Made by a program: the position numbers and the translations under genes
NCBI GenBank assembly: GCA_964030785.1
Contig: OZ034968.1
Span: 69,285,399-69,349,398 of the forward strand
DNA from: Siderastrea siderea
Taxonomy: Eukaryota > Cnidaria > Anthozoa > Scleractinia > Rhizangiidae
Direction of reading: 5' to 3'
Length of the DNA stretch: 64,000 nucleotides
Part shown: in pieces, positions 27,601-37,834 of the stretch
Layout: each line of letters starts with the position of its first letter
Numbering within the stretch: the first letter of the stretch is position 1
Notes under the pieces: model-generated
What the model saw: the letters and a program-made list of their open reading frames with translations, nothing else
The model's database searches: none
What the model was told of the DNA's origin: nothing

Positions 27601-28378
27601 TTTCTTCAAACTCATGAATAACAGTGTATTTGGTAAAACAATGGAAAACATCAGAAAACGTGTTGATGTACGTCTTATCACAGATGGTAAAAAACTATTG
27701 AAAATGTCTTCTAAACCTACTTTTGTATGTAGTAAAATATTCAATGAAAATCTGGTAGCAGTTCACAAGATCAAAGAAGTACTAACTCTTAATCGGCCGG
27801 CTTATGTGGGTATGTGTATTCTTGATCTGAGCAAAACATTGATGTATGATTTTCATTATAATTACATAAAACAGAAGTATGGTGGCAAAGCCAAGCTACT
27901 ATTTACCGATACAGACTCATTAACTTATGAAATTGAGACTGAAGATGTTTACCAAGACTTTTGGAATGGTAAAGATAAATTTGACAACAGTGACTATCCA
28001 GAAAGTTCCCAGTATTTCAGCAAAGCAAACAAAAAAGTAATTGGAAAATTTAAAGATGAAGCAGCAGGAATGCCAATAAAAGAATTTATCGGATTACGAT
28101 CAAAAATGTATAGTTATAAAAAAGAAGACAATAAAGTAGAAAAAACAGCAAAAGGAATCAAAAAGAATATAATAAAAGGAAATATCAAACATGAAGATTA
28201 TAAAAAAGTATTATTAAAAAATGAGCAAATGCAACATAGAATGAAAACAATAAGAAGCGAAAGACATCAACTCGGAAGTTACGAAATCAACAAAATATCA
28301 CTCAGCTGTTTTGATGATAAAAGATATATAGCAGAAAATGGAATAGAAAGTTTAGCTTACGGACATTATGTAATCTAA
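24626..28378 (+). CDS. polB: Protein-primed DNA polymerase B
   Basis: 1250 residues. N-terminal region: a SAP-like helix (LKKLSKSELIKLLLK, about 19-33) and two RPVPTPR/KPVPTPR motifs. A C2H2-like finger lies at about 370-390. Exonuclease motifs: YADFEA with Asp427 and Glu429, and HNLRGYD near 575. Between them is a Cys/His cluster (CHIC...DHCHITG...HQDCN, about 525-565) like an endonuclease VII/HNH module. Polymerase motifs: A, DANNLYGWAM near 833; B, KLMNNSVFGKTMEN near 996; C, FTDTDS near 1094. The family copies linear DNA from a terminal protein at each end, which fits the inverted repeats. The length is normal for Polinton enzymes. ATG 24,626 was chosen from its motif; Met13 is an alternative start. 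Confidence 0.93.
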   Translation: MRSYKNNILGINMNKDSLKKLSKSELIKLLLKQSKGVESNVQENIKRRPVPTPRKSVKDMVKRYEENIILPPMQFRDDYKPRTVKRKPVPTPRTVIKQIDKALNGFVKSYEINLRNDKDPLIQMQNTRKGVERQLSILLNEMKGLKYVETLKVTFEKISSDVIIEKSAYFNSASQTIINQVGISESLKISSENIINKIAQWISEGSGWTVKEINDHYLNIAKYEPMKGSSYIQLPEELRNSAKGLINMKNKDNECFRWCHIRHINPQEKYPQRIKKVDKQYIEKLNYSGIEFPVCIKHYNKIEKQNSININVFGYENKQPYPIYISKEKNEDHMELLLITENENNHYVLIKDFNKFMYNQTKHEHRKHFCMHCLQCFSSDRVLSNHKDICIQVNGTQAIKMPTKDNNILKFNNFHKQQPVPFVIYADFEAITEKIHGCQQEGKKSYTEAYQKHTDCGYGYKVVCCYDDKYTKPIQLYRGENAVYKFMENILEEVKWCKKVMKKHFNKPLKMSNEDEQEFKKSTRCHICDKKYNEEDVRVRDHCHITGVFRGSAHQDCNLKLKMKPEEIKIPVIFHNLRGYDSHFIMQKLGQIVKKHTYKNNKGEDKQMNINAIPNNMEKYMAFMLGNHLTFIDSFQFMSSSLDKLVSNLPAEALKYTSERFKKEKLSLMTRKGVYPYDYMDSFDKFNKTELPTKEEFYSILIDEHISNEDYTHAQNVWNTFKLQTMGEYHNLYLKSDILLLADVFENFRRTCIQYYKLDPCHYFTSPGLSWDAMLKMTNIKLELMTDINMFQFIEKGMRGGISYIANRYGKANNKYMKEYDEKAPSKYIMYLDANNLYGWAMSQHLPVGNFRWMTEKQISKLNVARYNENSEKGLILEVDLEYPKELHNLHNDYPLAAERVCVNKNMLSDYCKKIATKYNISTGLVHKLIPTLSNKEKYVLHYRNLQIYIDLGLKLKKIHRVLEFDQSPWLKQYIDFNTQKRSQAKNAFEKDFFKLMNNSVFGKTMENIRKRVDVRLITDGKKLLKMSSKPTFVCSKIFNENLVAVHKIKEVLTLNRPAYVGMCILDLSKTLMYDFHYNYIKQKYGGKAKLLFTDTDSLTYEIETEDVYQDFWNGKDKFDNSDYPESSQYFSKANKKVIGKFKDEAAGMPIKEFIGLRSKMYSYKKEDNKVEKTAKGIKKNIIKGNIKHEDYKKVLLKNEQMQHRMKTIRSERHQLGSYEINKISLSCFDDKRYIAENGIESLAYGHYVI

Positions 28379-28404
28379 AAATAAAAACATATAGATTTCA
28401 TCAG

Positions 28405-28981
28405 ATGGAGCCAGCATCGCAAAAAGAAACTTCCCCTCTTGATCGCTTCGCGATCAATTCACTGCCTCACAAAAGCTCCGCTTTTGTTCCCCAATGCAAA
28501 AATATGGATCTAGCATATAAAAAAATGATGTGGAGCTATGTGATGGAACCAATATAGTTGAAAATGTTATGGCGACATAATGCCTATTGTGCCCTACGAC
28601 ATGCAATCTCGCAGAGATTGCATGTCTACCCACAATAGGCCGGAAGGAGCCTCGCTCGTTGACTTCGTCAACGACTTCCCGAGCCTGCTCGGCTCCTCAC
28701 CATATGTTGGTGACCATATGATTATGGAACCAATATAGTTGAAAATGTTATGGCGACATTATGCCTATTGTGCCCTACGACATGCAATCTCGCAGAGATT
28801 GCATGTCTACCCACAATAGGCCGGAAGGAGCCTCGCTCGTTGACTTCGTCAACGACTTCCCGAGCCTGCTCGGCTCCTCACCATATGTTGGTGACCATAT
28901 GATTATAGTAGTTATAGAGTTGGCGCTGTTCAAGACCAGTTTTGAAAAAACTGGTCTCGAACCGCCAACTCTATAACTACT
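28405..28981 (-). repeat. Right terminal inverted repeat of the Polinton
   Basis: 577 bp, the mirror image of 11,109-11,686, including the two 181-bp units and the terminal 75-bp palindrome (28,907-28,981). One A/T is missing compared with the left copy near the GGAGCTTTT stretch. Confidence 0.93.
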
Positions 28982-28987
28982 TTTGCT
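28982..28987. other. Right target-site duplication (TTTGCT)
   Basis: Exact copy of 11,103-11,108. Confidence 0.93.
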
Positions 28988-30688
28988 CATCATCATTGCC
29001 TTTAACAAGAGAATTCAAACACTTAGTTTCCTTTGCTTCAAAACGTGATGGTAAAACAAATTAACTTGTCTTCCGACCAAGTAAAGTCGCACTTTTAGAG
29101 CCGCCGTTTGTTGATTACTCATTGACATGAAAGGTCAAATGGTTGCTCATATTGCTCAGGTGACCTGTTTTGAAACCGCTCTCAAAATTCGCCCGTTTTA
29201 TTTGTCCCCGTTTTTTTTTCCACAGATGTTTAATTGAAACTACTGTCTTATCTCGGAACATAGTCTTGTAGAGTAAAGCCATGTACCAGAGCGCTTTTTT
29301 TGACCTTGAATTTAGCCAAAAATTGGGTTGTCGTAACCTCCGTTGGAGGGTATAAATTTAAAAATTCCGTCAAAAATTCAAGTTTGCGTTTCATCTAATT
29401 TTGACACGCTACAAAGGCGAGGAAATAACCCCTTTTAACTCCCTGGGTTAATTTTCTTCTCGAACGCTTTTAATGTGTGAACAGGAGATTACGAAAAAGT
29501 CCCAATTTTGGCGTTGATTTAAAATATTCACGAAAAAATAAATAAAAATCTAAACGACCCGAAACTTATATTTTTAGAACTAGTTCACCAAGGCCTTTAT
29601 TCTGGCAGATTTTGGGAAAATCGGTTTTTTCTATCTTGCATACCCTTAGTCGGTTCTTACAGCAAACCGCTCTTAAGGCCTTATCATTGAAAGTCATTGT
29701 TTGACATCGCATCATGGAATTGCACCAGATGTTACCTGAACACATTACCTTTTATTTCATTGTTTTTTAAAAAAGATCGAATATCTGTCAGTTTATCTGC
29801 TAATAGCAGCTAAACCAATATACCCGTTCGTTTCAGTCACATAATTGCTTTCTTAGAGGAATATCGGGGCTTAACTGCATACTACTAATAAAAATTAGTG
29901 AACGTGTATTTACCCTTCAGCCGCCAGTAGCTGCTCAGCACATGAATGATGCATAGTTACTGTGGCTTACAAGGTTTTAAAAGTTTAGGTTTAACTCCCC
30001 GCCATTTTATAATGGAAACAAATTTAAAACATGTACGATATAAGAATAAAGAATCTGGTCAGTTTAGGGAATAATAGAATGCTTCTTGATTGTAAACGAG
30101 TATAGTCTCGACGAGTATTAAAGTGTACATGTCGAGAATTTTTGGGATTAAAAATAAAGAAAAAATGAAGTAAACATACAGGGATAACGACATTTGCTGG
30201 AAATTATTAGGACGGGGTCCAGAGCGGTAGAACGAAAAATCGATTTCATATTAGTAACATGTTTATTATGGGAATATTTGTTCAAAATTTACCTAACCGC
30301 TGGCTTCCCTTTTTCCACTTTTATTTTAAAACGATTTCTACCCTCTTTTGAAATACAAGTAACAACTTTCGTCACGCTGATTGAGAGATGTACAGCACAT
30401 AACACTTGTGCATAAGTAAGCCTTTCGCTTATCCTCATACAATGGCCGGTGAATGTACAATAACTCTAACTTTGTGTCCCTGCATAAAATTCTACGAAAT
30501 CCAGTGCTTTCAACTAGCTCATACAAATTGCTGGCATTGGGAAAAGACATGTAAGATAGCGTACAATTTAATCAATTTACGTGGCTAATATTGCAATACA
30601 ACAAACTGAAAGTAAACGAACGAGATATGCCATATCTCTATACGAGAGTAGTAGAACGAGATATGCCATATGCCATATGTATGTGTAG
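28988..30688. other. No gene recognised
   Basis: AT-rich host sequence with no domain. A short duplication of GAACGAGATATGCCATAT occurs at about 30,620-30,680, just before the recombinase exon. Confidence 0.4.
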
Positions 30689-31550
30689 TCCCGAGGCACT
30701 TTTAAACACGCTCTGGCTAAACAACACTCTTCACTTCGGACTCCGTGGGTGCCAAGAACCTCGTGATATGTGCTGGGGAGATGTAAAGCTACAGAAAACG
30801 GCAAGCGGAGTCGAGTACTTGGAGTTCAATGAAAGACAAACAAAAACTAGAACGGGATCAGACTGCAGCGATGTCAGAACCGTACCGCCGAAAATGTTTG
30901 CGACCGACGGAACTGAAAGAGATCCTGTCGCGGTCTACAAATGTTTTGCCAGGAAGAGACCTGAGGAAATGAATCAAGATGATGCTCCCTTTTATTTGGC
31001 TGTAAACAACGGTTTGAAGACGGACTCGCTCGCAACAAAAGGCTGGTTCAAGTCCGGTGCTGTTGGCAAAAACAAACTCAATGGTTTAATGAAGAGCATG
31101 GTTCAGAAAGCAGGAATTGAAAACGACAGGCTTCGAAATCACAGCGGTAGAAAGACAATGATCCAGACGCTAAGTGAACACGACATTCCATCTACGCAAA
31201 TTGCACAACTTTCTGGCCAGAAGAATTTGAAGAGCATAGAAAATTACAGCACTGTTTCAACGAAGCAACAGATGCACATGTCAAAAGTGCTGAGCAGTGT
31301 GATGGCTGGTACCACAGCTTCGTCCTCTTCTGAAACAGCTTGTACGCTGTCCTCCGACTCTCAGAATGGCGGTAAGCAGCAGTCCATGGCACTATTCAGT
31401 GGCGCAGTTATTCAAGGTGGCAATTTCTCCATCAACATTAACACTTTAAATCAGTCTCCGACGCTTTCTACAAATCCGTCAAGCCCCGAAGCGGTGCGAT
31501 GGAAACGTCTAAGGCCTTTGGAACTGGAAAGTGACTCTGATGATGAATAA
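30689..31550 (+). CDS. DUF3504/Crypton-type tyrosine recombinase, C-terminal part
   Basis: The exon begins after ATGTGTAG and reads 287 codons to TAA. It starts in the conserved segment ALLNTLWLNNTLHFGLRG; the LRG-x-QE-x-R block carries the first catalytic Arg. NHSGRKT gives the HxxR pair, Gln replaces the usual second His in QLSGQKN, and Tyr in ENYST is the presumed nucleophile. Proteins of this type include Cryptons and Crypton-derived host genes (QRICH1, ZMYM2-4, KIAA1958). A Ser-rich tail follows. The N-terminal half is not upstream in the window. It is either a terminal exon of a host gene or a truncated Crypton. Confidence 0.7.
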
Positions 31551-31784
31551 ATTGTGACTTATCTTCTCGACTTAACTTTGTTATTGGCATGGCTTCCTTT
31601 ATTAATAGACATTTGACTTTACTGAAAAATTTTGAGTGCTGCAGATGTTTGATTTACTCAGTTGTTGAGCACTTGAATGGTTTTACAGTGTAATTTATTT
31701 GTGCAAATAAATTTGTCTACTCAGTACTACACGAAAAAGAAAATCTCAGTACCTGTGAAATAAACACATTACAGCATGGAAAAT

Positions 31785-31912
31785 GCTTTGTACGATTTTT
31801 ATTCACGAGTTGAGTAGTGTCAGAAAACGAACGAGTGAGCGTAGCGAACGAGTGAGTTTTCTGATACGTATCAACGAGTGAATAAAAATCGTACGCGCGC
31901 ATTTTCCGTGAA
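31785..31912. repeat. Foldback repeat
   Basis: Inverted arms with TACGATTTTTATTCAC, GTGTCAGAAAAC and AACGAGTGAGCGTAGCGAAC at the centre. Confidence 0.6.
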
Positions 31913-32579
31913 GTAATCTCTATATCTTGTGAAATAGGGTTTGCTGTATTTTCGCTGCAGTGTCAGACCTGTGCAATTATTAAGTATCGAATATCTTAGT
32001 CAATGCATCAGAATAAAGAAGGATGAAAATAAAGCCATTTCTAGTTGTGAGAAAACTTGAGTTGACAAATAAAACTGTTCGTGAGGTGAAAAAAAAAAAT
32101 AAAGTCAAACTTTAAACAATTTTCAAAATGTTGCAAACCTCAGCAGAATCCAACACTCACCATACAAAAAATTAAGGCCAACATCGTCTGTTTTTCTTTC
32201 CTTCCGAGCGTGATCCTTCTTTTTATCGGTTTCATTGCACCGATTTCTTGACAGTGTTCCGGTGATCTGACAGATGTTCCCATGCAAAAAGTGATTTGCA
32301 ATAAAATCATGCAATATTGGTTTTTTTCTGTTTTAAAAACCGTTCCGGTTTCCTATTTTGTTTACACAGCTTAAAAACGCCAAGACAGATGGACACATAC
32401 ATCAAATAAATATTCTTTTTTTTTTCAAACGAGAATAGTTAATTCTTTATTTAGGATCGTATAACACATTTTATTAACTGGCACCCTTCTCGCCAAACCG
32501 CCTTTTTGGTCCAACCTCTTGAGTGAAATGCGAGCAGAGATTTCGTGCTAGTTTACATACTCCATGCTGTTGGCAGAAC

Positions 32580-32865
32580 AAGTTCGAAAATTAGACTACG
32601 AGCAGTTCTTTTCGCTCAGGGATAGTCGAGGAAAACGAACAAGCGAGCGACCGCAAAATCACCTGCCGCGTTGAGACGTGACGCGCGTTTCGATCTGCTG
32701 GTGTAGTGAGCCCGCTTACTAAACTTAGTCTAGCGGCTCAACACGCGCGTCGCGCGTCACGTTTCAACGCCGCGGGCGAATTTCGCGCGGGCCCGCTCGC
32801 TTGTTCGTTTCCCTCGACTGTCCCTGAGCGGAAAGATAGACTGCTCGTTGTCTATTCGAAACTTT
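32580..32865. repeat. GC-rich foldback repeat
   Basis: Arms of about 130 bp. The left arm has CGCTCAGGGATAGTCGAGG, AACGAACAAGCGAGCG and ACGTGACGCGCG; each has its mirror in the right arm. The centre is CpG-rich. Confidence 0.7.
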
Positions 32866-33468
32866 GTGTGAGCGTTGTTTTGACATCACGGGCGGTACCT
32901 TCTAAAGTCTCCAAACTCTCGAGTGCTTGCAGACAATAAATATATCAGCATAAATCAGCCTTTTTTCTATGGCTTTTTCATATAACCTGTGTAAAGTTCA
33001 TAAAATGTTAAGTCGCACCACAGTACCTGTCGTAAGACTCTAAAATAGCTAGGTGTTTGCTCATTTTATTGAATCGTTCTTTCACGATAGAGATCGTTTA
33101 TGAGTAGTAATTCGTACATTTTTTCTTAGGTTTTTATTTCTGATTTTCTATTCCTAGAAACAACTGATTTAATTGTCGAGTGTCTATGGCCATGAAAACT
33201 CATAATCCCTAGTTAAAAAAGCTCACTCCTTTATGACACAGTACTAAGCTTTCCGCTAAGAAGGACTATTGAGCTTAAAACAATTGAGAAAAAGAGGGAG
33301 AAAGCATTCTTAAGTGTATATTTGAAAACCAACATGTGGTCGCGAGCGGTCAGTACTGTGTGATGCGATATATATTTTATCCAATAAAAAGGGTGAAATT
33401 AATGTACACTTCATAAGTGTAGATGTGACTAATCTATAGGTGAAATATTATTGAAAAAAAATTTCTCC

Positions 33469-33749
33469 TTAGAGCAGTTTATTCTTATTGTAATACTGCT
33501 TGTCTTCACGCTCATCTTTGTTTTCCAAACTCTTCTTTAATGGTGCTCGGTAAAGATGGCAGTAACCTCGAGATGACTGGCCAGTGTTTGTTCCTTCAAT
33601 GGCCGCAGAATTGCACTCAGTAATACGGGAACAGCGTAACAAACACTCCATTATCGAAGTGCCTGGGAATGTGAGAAGAATGTCGTCTGGTTGTTGTTGT
33701 ACCGAGAAGACAGGTTGAAAATGGTCAAAGACGAAGCTTTCATCGTCGT
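33469..33749 (-). CDS. PAN/apple-type exon
   Basis: Starts in phase 1 after TTTTTCTGCAG. It reads a PAN/apple-like domain with MECLLRCSRITECNS, AIEGTNT and GYCHLY, the Cys pattern expected of the fold, then a charged tail to a stop at 33,469. It would follow the LamG second exon at 34,905-35,082, whose donor is also phase 1. The module is extracellular. Complete compared with the copy at 9,014-9,231. Confidence 0.6.
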
Positions 33750-33842
33750 CTGCAGAAAAATGAAAAAGTATCATATTTGGCCCTTAAATGGACAGGTTTT
33801 TTCAAAGAGCTAAGGATTAAGAACCAGTTCCAGCCTAGTGTC

Positions 33843-33943
33843 AGGCGTTCTCTTCTCGCTCACACGACTTGGTGCGAAATTTCGTGACGTCTAATTTGGT
33901 GACGTCACGACATTCCGTACCAAGTAGAGTCGAGAACGCCTGG
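33843..33943. repeat. Foldback repeat
   Basis: CAGGCGTTCTC at the left and GAGAACGCCTG at the right, with the mirrored ACTTGGT/ACCAAGT and GTGACGT inside. Confidence 0.6.
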
Positions 33944-33949
33944 GTACTA

Positions 33950-34904
33950 GGTTGAACGAGCCCTAAGCGGCTCGGGACAGGGCTTTGGAAAGCACCACCT
34001 TGCCAAGTTCGCTCCAAATATATGCTAAATATGTGCTATGAGCGAGGCTGCCATTGCAGATTCTGAGGGTATAAAGGCTAATAGCCTTCTAGAGAGTAGA
34101 GTGGGTGAGCTAAACGTACTAGCCAGCAAAGAACAAAACAAGCTTGTCAAGACTGGAGCGAGGCAAACCAGCTGATCTTAGATAAGACCTCTCCGCTCCC
34201 CTACCTCGGCTGGTTCGCTCGCTCGAGTCTAGTCGACCTTGTATCATACCAAATCTTTCACAGTAGTTAAAGCAGGATAGGTCTGTGTCGAAGCACGTGG
34301 CAGACACAAGCACTATCTTTCTCATTATTTATCACTGTTTTTATTTAGATCCCGGGGTATATATGTAATATATGTAATATAATATGTATTATATTTATTT
34401 TATAGTTTTCTGATCGTAGCTTTAAATACTCGCACATTTTTGTCACGAGCATTTCTTGCACATCAATGTTTCGTGTTTAAATAAAGTTATACCTATACTA
34501 TCCCTTAGAAAGTGATTCCTTCCCATGACTGAAGCGGTAGAATATCGCGACCGGTTCAAATTTACGCAACACACAATGTGCACACTGTAGCCTCAGTCTC
34601 TCGACCAAAATGACATTAACAGCTAAAGTGGTACAAGGCTTGTGTCGAACAAAATTCGACAAAATTACCTTGTTTCTTGTTTGTGCTTCTCTTTGATCAG
34701 AAACTACAAAAACATAAGTGAGCTGCTTTCACAGTCACGGCGGTGCAACATTGCTACGGCTCAAAATCACAACACGATATGGAAATAAGCGTTTCAGTGT
34801 ACACAGCAGACACAACTTTTAAACTTTTTGCTCAGGACTGAAACTAATTTGAATATAGCCTTAGCCAGCTTCTAAACTAAAATGACATGAATAACTGCAC
34901 CTAC
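33950..34904. other. Intron-like sequence, no gene recognised
   Basis: Lies between the PAN exon and the LamG second exon of the same module. No domain was seen. AT-rich with a TATGTAATATA repeat at 34,360-34,400. Confidence 0.4.
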
Positions 34905-35082
34905 CAGGTTTGTTCCACAAGGCTCTGTTCTGGACTGCGATTATTTCCTGTTGGCTCAGTGCTTTGTTGTACACCTGGACACAACAGATGCGTCCGGTGA
35001 AGTACCTTTGGTCATGAATGTCATCTACGGCTCCCATTCGTACTTTATTTTCGGTGCGTAGCTCTTGACGACCAACGTAAAC
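34905..35082 (-). CDS. LamG domain, second exon (copy 2)
   Basis: Acceptor ATTTTAG|GTTTAC and donor CCTG|GTAGGT. Reads VYVGRQELRT and onward to DQRYFTGRICCVQVYNKALS and QQEIIAVQNRALW, the C-terminal strands of a LamG/concanavalin-like fold. It enters in phase 0 and leaves in phase 1, matching the first exon at 35,782-36,242 and the PAN exon at 33,749. Confidence 0.75.
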
Positions 35083-35151
35083 CTAAAATTATTATTAATA
35101 ACCATTACAACAACAACAGCAAATACCACAGATGACCAAAATCCTGTACAA

Positions 35152-35227
35152 GGCTTTATCGCTTAGCGGTAGAGAGTTTGCACCGGAATTTCGAATAAAG
35201 GTCATTAGTTAGAATCCTGTTGAAGCC
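35152..35227 (+). repeat. Diverged tRNA-derived SINE head
   Basis: GGCTTT...AAGCC ends pair; B-box-like GTTAGAATCC. The tail has TTTTTTTCAGGCTCC and TTTCTGCCGACTGCGAA. A related copy is at 38,707. Confidence 0.5.
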
Positions 35228-35419
35228 TGATTTTTTTCAGGCTCCAGTTTCACCGTGTTACGTTTCTGCCGACTGCGAATTGGCCTCCCGCGCAGTCGTT
35301 TTTAGCCGACTCGTATTTCACTCCGACTGCGTGGGAGGCTAACTGCGAATCGGCCAACAATGACAAAGTAATTATGGTCACCTTTTGAAGAAATAGTTTT
35401 AATTGCGACGTCCGTTTAA

Positions 35420-35446
35420 TCGATCGATCAATCCGATTGATCGATG

Positions 35447-35483
<37 letters not shown>

Positions 35484-35520
35484 ATCGATCGATCGATCGA
35501 TCGATCGATCAATCAGCCTG
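35420..35520. repeat. ATCA/ATCG microsatellite
   Basis: Tandem ATCA then ATCG tetramers, followed by CAGTCAGT. Confidence 0.9.
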
Positions 35521-35781
35521 TCAGTCAGTTTTATTGAAATAACCACTACAGAACTTATCGCCTAAATATATTAAAAATATATAAATACTAATATTACTCA
35601 ATATCAGGGTTAAGTTATAATTATGAGCATATTTCTATTTCATACTAGAACAAAAGCAGGACTAAAGCTAAGCATCATATACATTGGGTTGTAAAATTTG
35701 AAATGTTTTCACTGTCATATAAAGCTAATTTTGTGCTTAAAATTATTATACTTTTGTAAGTGGGTATTACATGTTTCTCAC

Positions 35782-36242
35782 CTCAGACTCTGTCTGTCCA
35801 TTTACCCACACCTTTGCAATGCCCGAAGAAAAATCATATGTGACACCAACGTAGTACCAAATGTTTGGAGAGATATATGAGTGAGGCTGGGCAGGCCAGA
35901 CGCCGAGGGGCATAAGGTTAGCAAGGACACTTCCACCATATGTCCAAATCCAGACGTGAAATCCCCCGGCGTAGTCAAAGATCGGTCCTTGATCATTTTC
36001 TCTGTTCACCCACGCAAGTATTGTTATCGAATATCTCGTGTCCAGGCCTCCGGCTGTATTGGGAAACTCTATGTAACAGGTAGAGCTACCAGAGAACTGG
36101 TACGAGCCTTGTGGATGCCCGTGAGGGCCTGGTGCAAGGTGAACATCACTTGGTATTCCCGGTGGGTTTTTGTTGGGGCTGATATCACTTGTCCTGTGTC
36201 GGCCATTGAGTGGATACAAGCCAACAGGAACTGGAAGATCGT
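35782..36242 (-). CDS. LamG domain, first exon (copy 2)
   Basis: Starts in phase 1 after CTCTACAG with DLPVPVGLYPLNGRH and ends GAG|GTGAGA in phase 0. The body reads a LamG fold: YQFSGSSTCYIEF, SITILAWVNRE, GPIFDY and WYYVGVTYDFSSGIAKVWVNG. Such domains occur in secreted or surface proteins and bind carbohydrate or protein. It is the intact paralogue of the split exon at 39,929-52,300 and serves as the reference for that insertion. Confidence 0.78.
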
Positions 36243-37662
36243 CTGTAGAGAGAGTTGTTAAAGGCAGAATTACCGCGGCGTTTTCGCGACACAGCTAATA
36301 CAGGTTAAAAACATAAAAATTTGAACTTATATGGTATAATTTTGATTAAATGTAATTAGTCAAATGTAAATTAGTCAAATGTAATGAGAAGTCAGACAAA
36401 CAAACAAACCGAAACAAACAAACGAGGTAAAAGGTAAGGCAGAACAAAAGATAATTTTAACAACGTGATACCTCGGGTGCAAATTTGTTTACACACAACA
36501 AATGAAACCTATACAAATATTTGTATTCTCAGTGCTGACAATGGGGACTCAACCCGCAGATTTCACCAAATTTTATTTGTTTCGACCAGCCGCTTATTTT
36601 TATTTAATTTTTTTAAAGTCTTTTTATCAATAGGCTACGCTAACACTTATAAAAGACTTAATTGCTCTAGTTTACCAGTCTGTTTTGATATACCCTCTTA
36701 CGACAGAGATTGGCAGTTTGTTTATTAATATACCCTTTGAATAAAGCTGCTCGAAACTGTATTATTTAGTTTTCCTTCTCTGTGACAATTATATTGTGTG
36801 GCATTCGTTGAAAAATATTGCCTGACTTATGCCGCGGGATTCTCTCATTTCCATCGATATGAAGTTTTTGAGATGTTTCATTTTTGTTTCGAAAGAATTG
36901 TCTTTGGCTTTGTTTTGTGTTTTGTTTTGTCGGGACATCCACAATTTAACAAAAAAAACTTTAAAAGAATAAGCTTGGGTGCCATGGAGCAGAGTGCCGT
37001 TAAGTCATTTACGGTCTTTATATAAACAAAGGAAAGAAAAGGAAACAAACAAAACACACTGTGAGAAAAAGGTCTAGTGTGAATGTGCATTTGTCAACAT
37101 CTTAGAAAATTTGTGGAAAGTTTGCAGCTATTTTTTTAACAAAGCAAACTGTGTGAAATCTAGGAATTCGGTCAAGTTAAAAGCGTTTCAGACCCAAGGA
37201 CACTCTCTAACTTTCAAACTCAAGGACACTTTCTAGGATACTCAGAAACTCGAATGTAAACAAAAACCATAGCAACAGTATAAGGCTTAGTCCCACGTTA
37301 ATTTTCACATCAGTTTATTTCATCACATCTTAAACTGGCGTATGATCTTTAAAGCTAGAGCAAAAAGAACCTTGCATCGATGAAAGGACATCCTTACCTT
37401 TTTCTGCTTTGACGTACATTTGGCAAAGCGCTGTATCAGTTATGTATTCAGTTTTAGTTCGAAAAAAGTTGTTGCGCGCGGTGCACCTGTTCTCTCGATT
37501 TGGCTTGCATCAGACAACTGAAGTAAACGCATTTGTACGCAAGTCAACAGAAGCTATTACAAGTCACCAAAAGTCAGATCAAGTAAATTGAGATGACTAA
37601 AATCATCTAGCAAGCCGAGTCCTTAGCCTCTCAAATGAAATAACATGAACAACTGCGCCTAC
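36243..37662. other. Sequence between LamG copies, no gene recognised
   Basis: AT-rich. The first 240 bp resemble 52,305-52,535 (upstream intron of the other copy), and TTTCGACCAGCCGCTTATTT recurs at 53,888, so a long flank was duplicated with the exons. Confidence 0.55.
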
Positions 37663-37834
37663 CAGGTTTGTTCCAAAAGGTTCTGTTCTTGACTGCGATT
37701 ATTTCCTGTTGGCTCAGTGCTTTGTTGTACACCTGGGCACAACAGATGCGTCCTGTGAAGTACCTTGCGTCATTAACTAGGGCTCCCATTCGTACTTTAT
37801 TTCCGGTGCGTAGCTCGTGAATACCAACAGAAAC
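37663..37834 (-). CDS. LamG domain, second exon (copy 1)
   Basis: Acceptor AATCTTAG|GTTTCT and donor CCTG|GTAGGC. Reads the same C-terminal LamG strands as the exon at 34,905 (ARYFTGRICCAQVYNKALSQ). The frame is open. Its first exon is the one split by the 12-kb element, so this copy probably makes no intact domain. Confidence 0.7.

Larger units (their letters stand above)
11109..28981. mobile_element. Complete Polinton/Maverick (adintovirus-like) element
   Basis: A 17,873-bp element bounded by inverted repeats beginning AGTAGTTATAG, with a perfect 6-bp target duplication. It encodes the Polinton core set: protein-primed PolB, rve integrase, A32-like ATPase, adenain-like protease, double jelly-roll major capsid and single jelly-roll minor capsid proteins. 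It also carries accessory genes: VLTF3-like, fibre-like, PLA2, and BRO-N/VRR-NUC. Genes are close-packed with AT-rich intergenes. Near-identical terminal repeats and mostly intact frames suggest recent insertion. Confidence 0.95.

Noticed and set aside
30194..30588. Frames of 60-73 codons upstream of the recombinase exon
   Set aside because: No family resemblance and overlapping frames on both strands; the missing N-terminal half of the recombinase is not there.
35420..35520. CRISPR-like array
   Set aside because: It is an uninterrupted tetranucleotide microsatellite with no spacers, in eukaryotic DNA.
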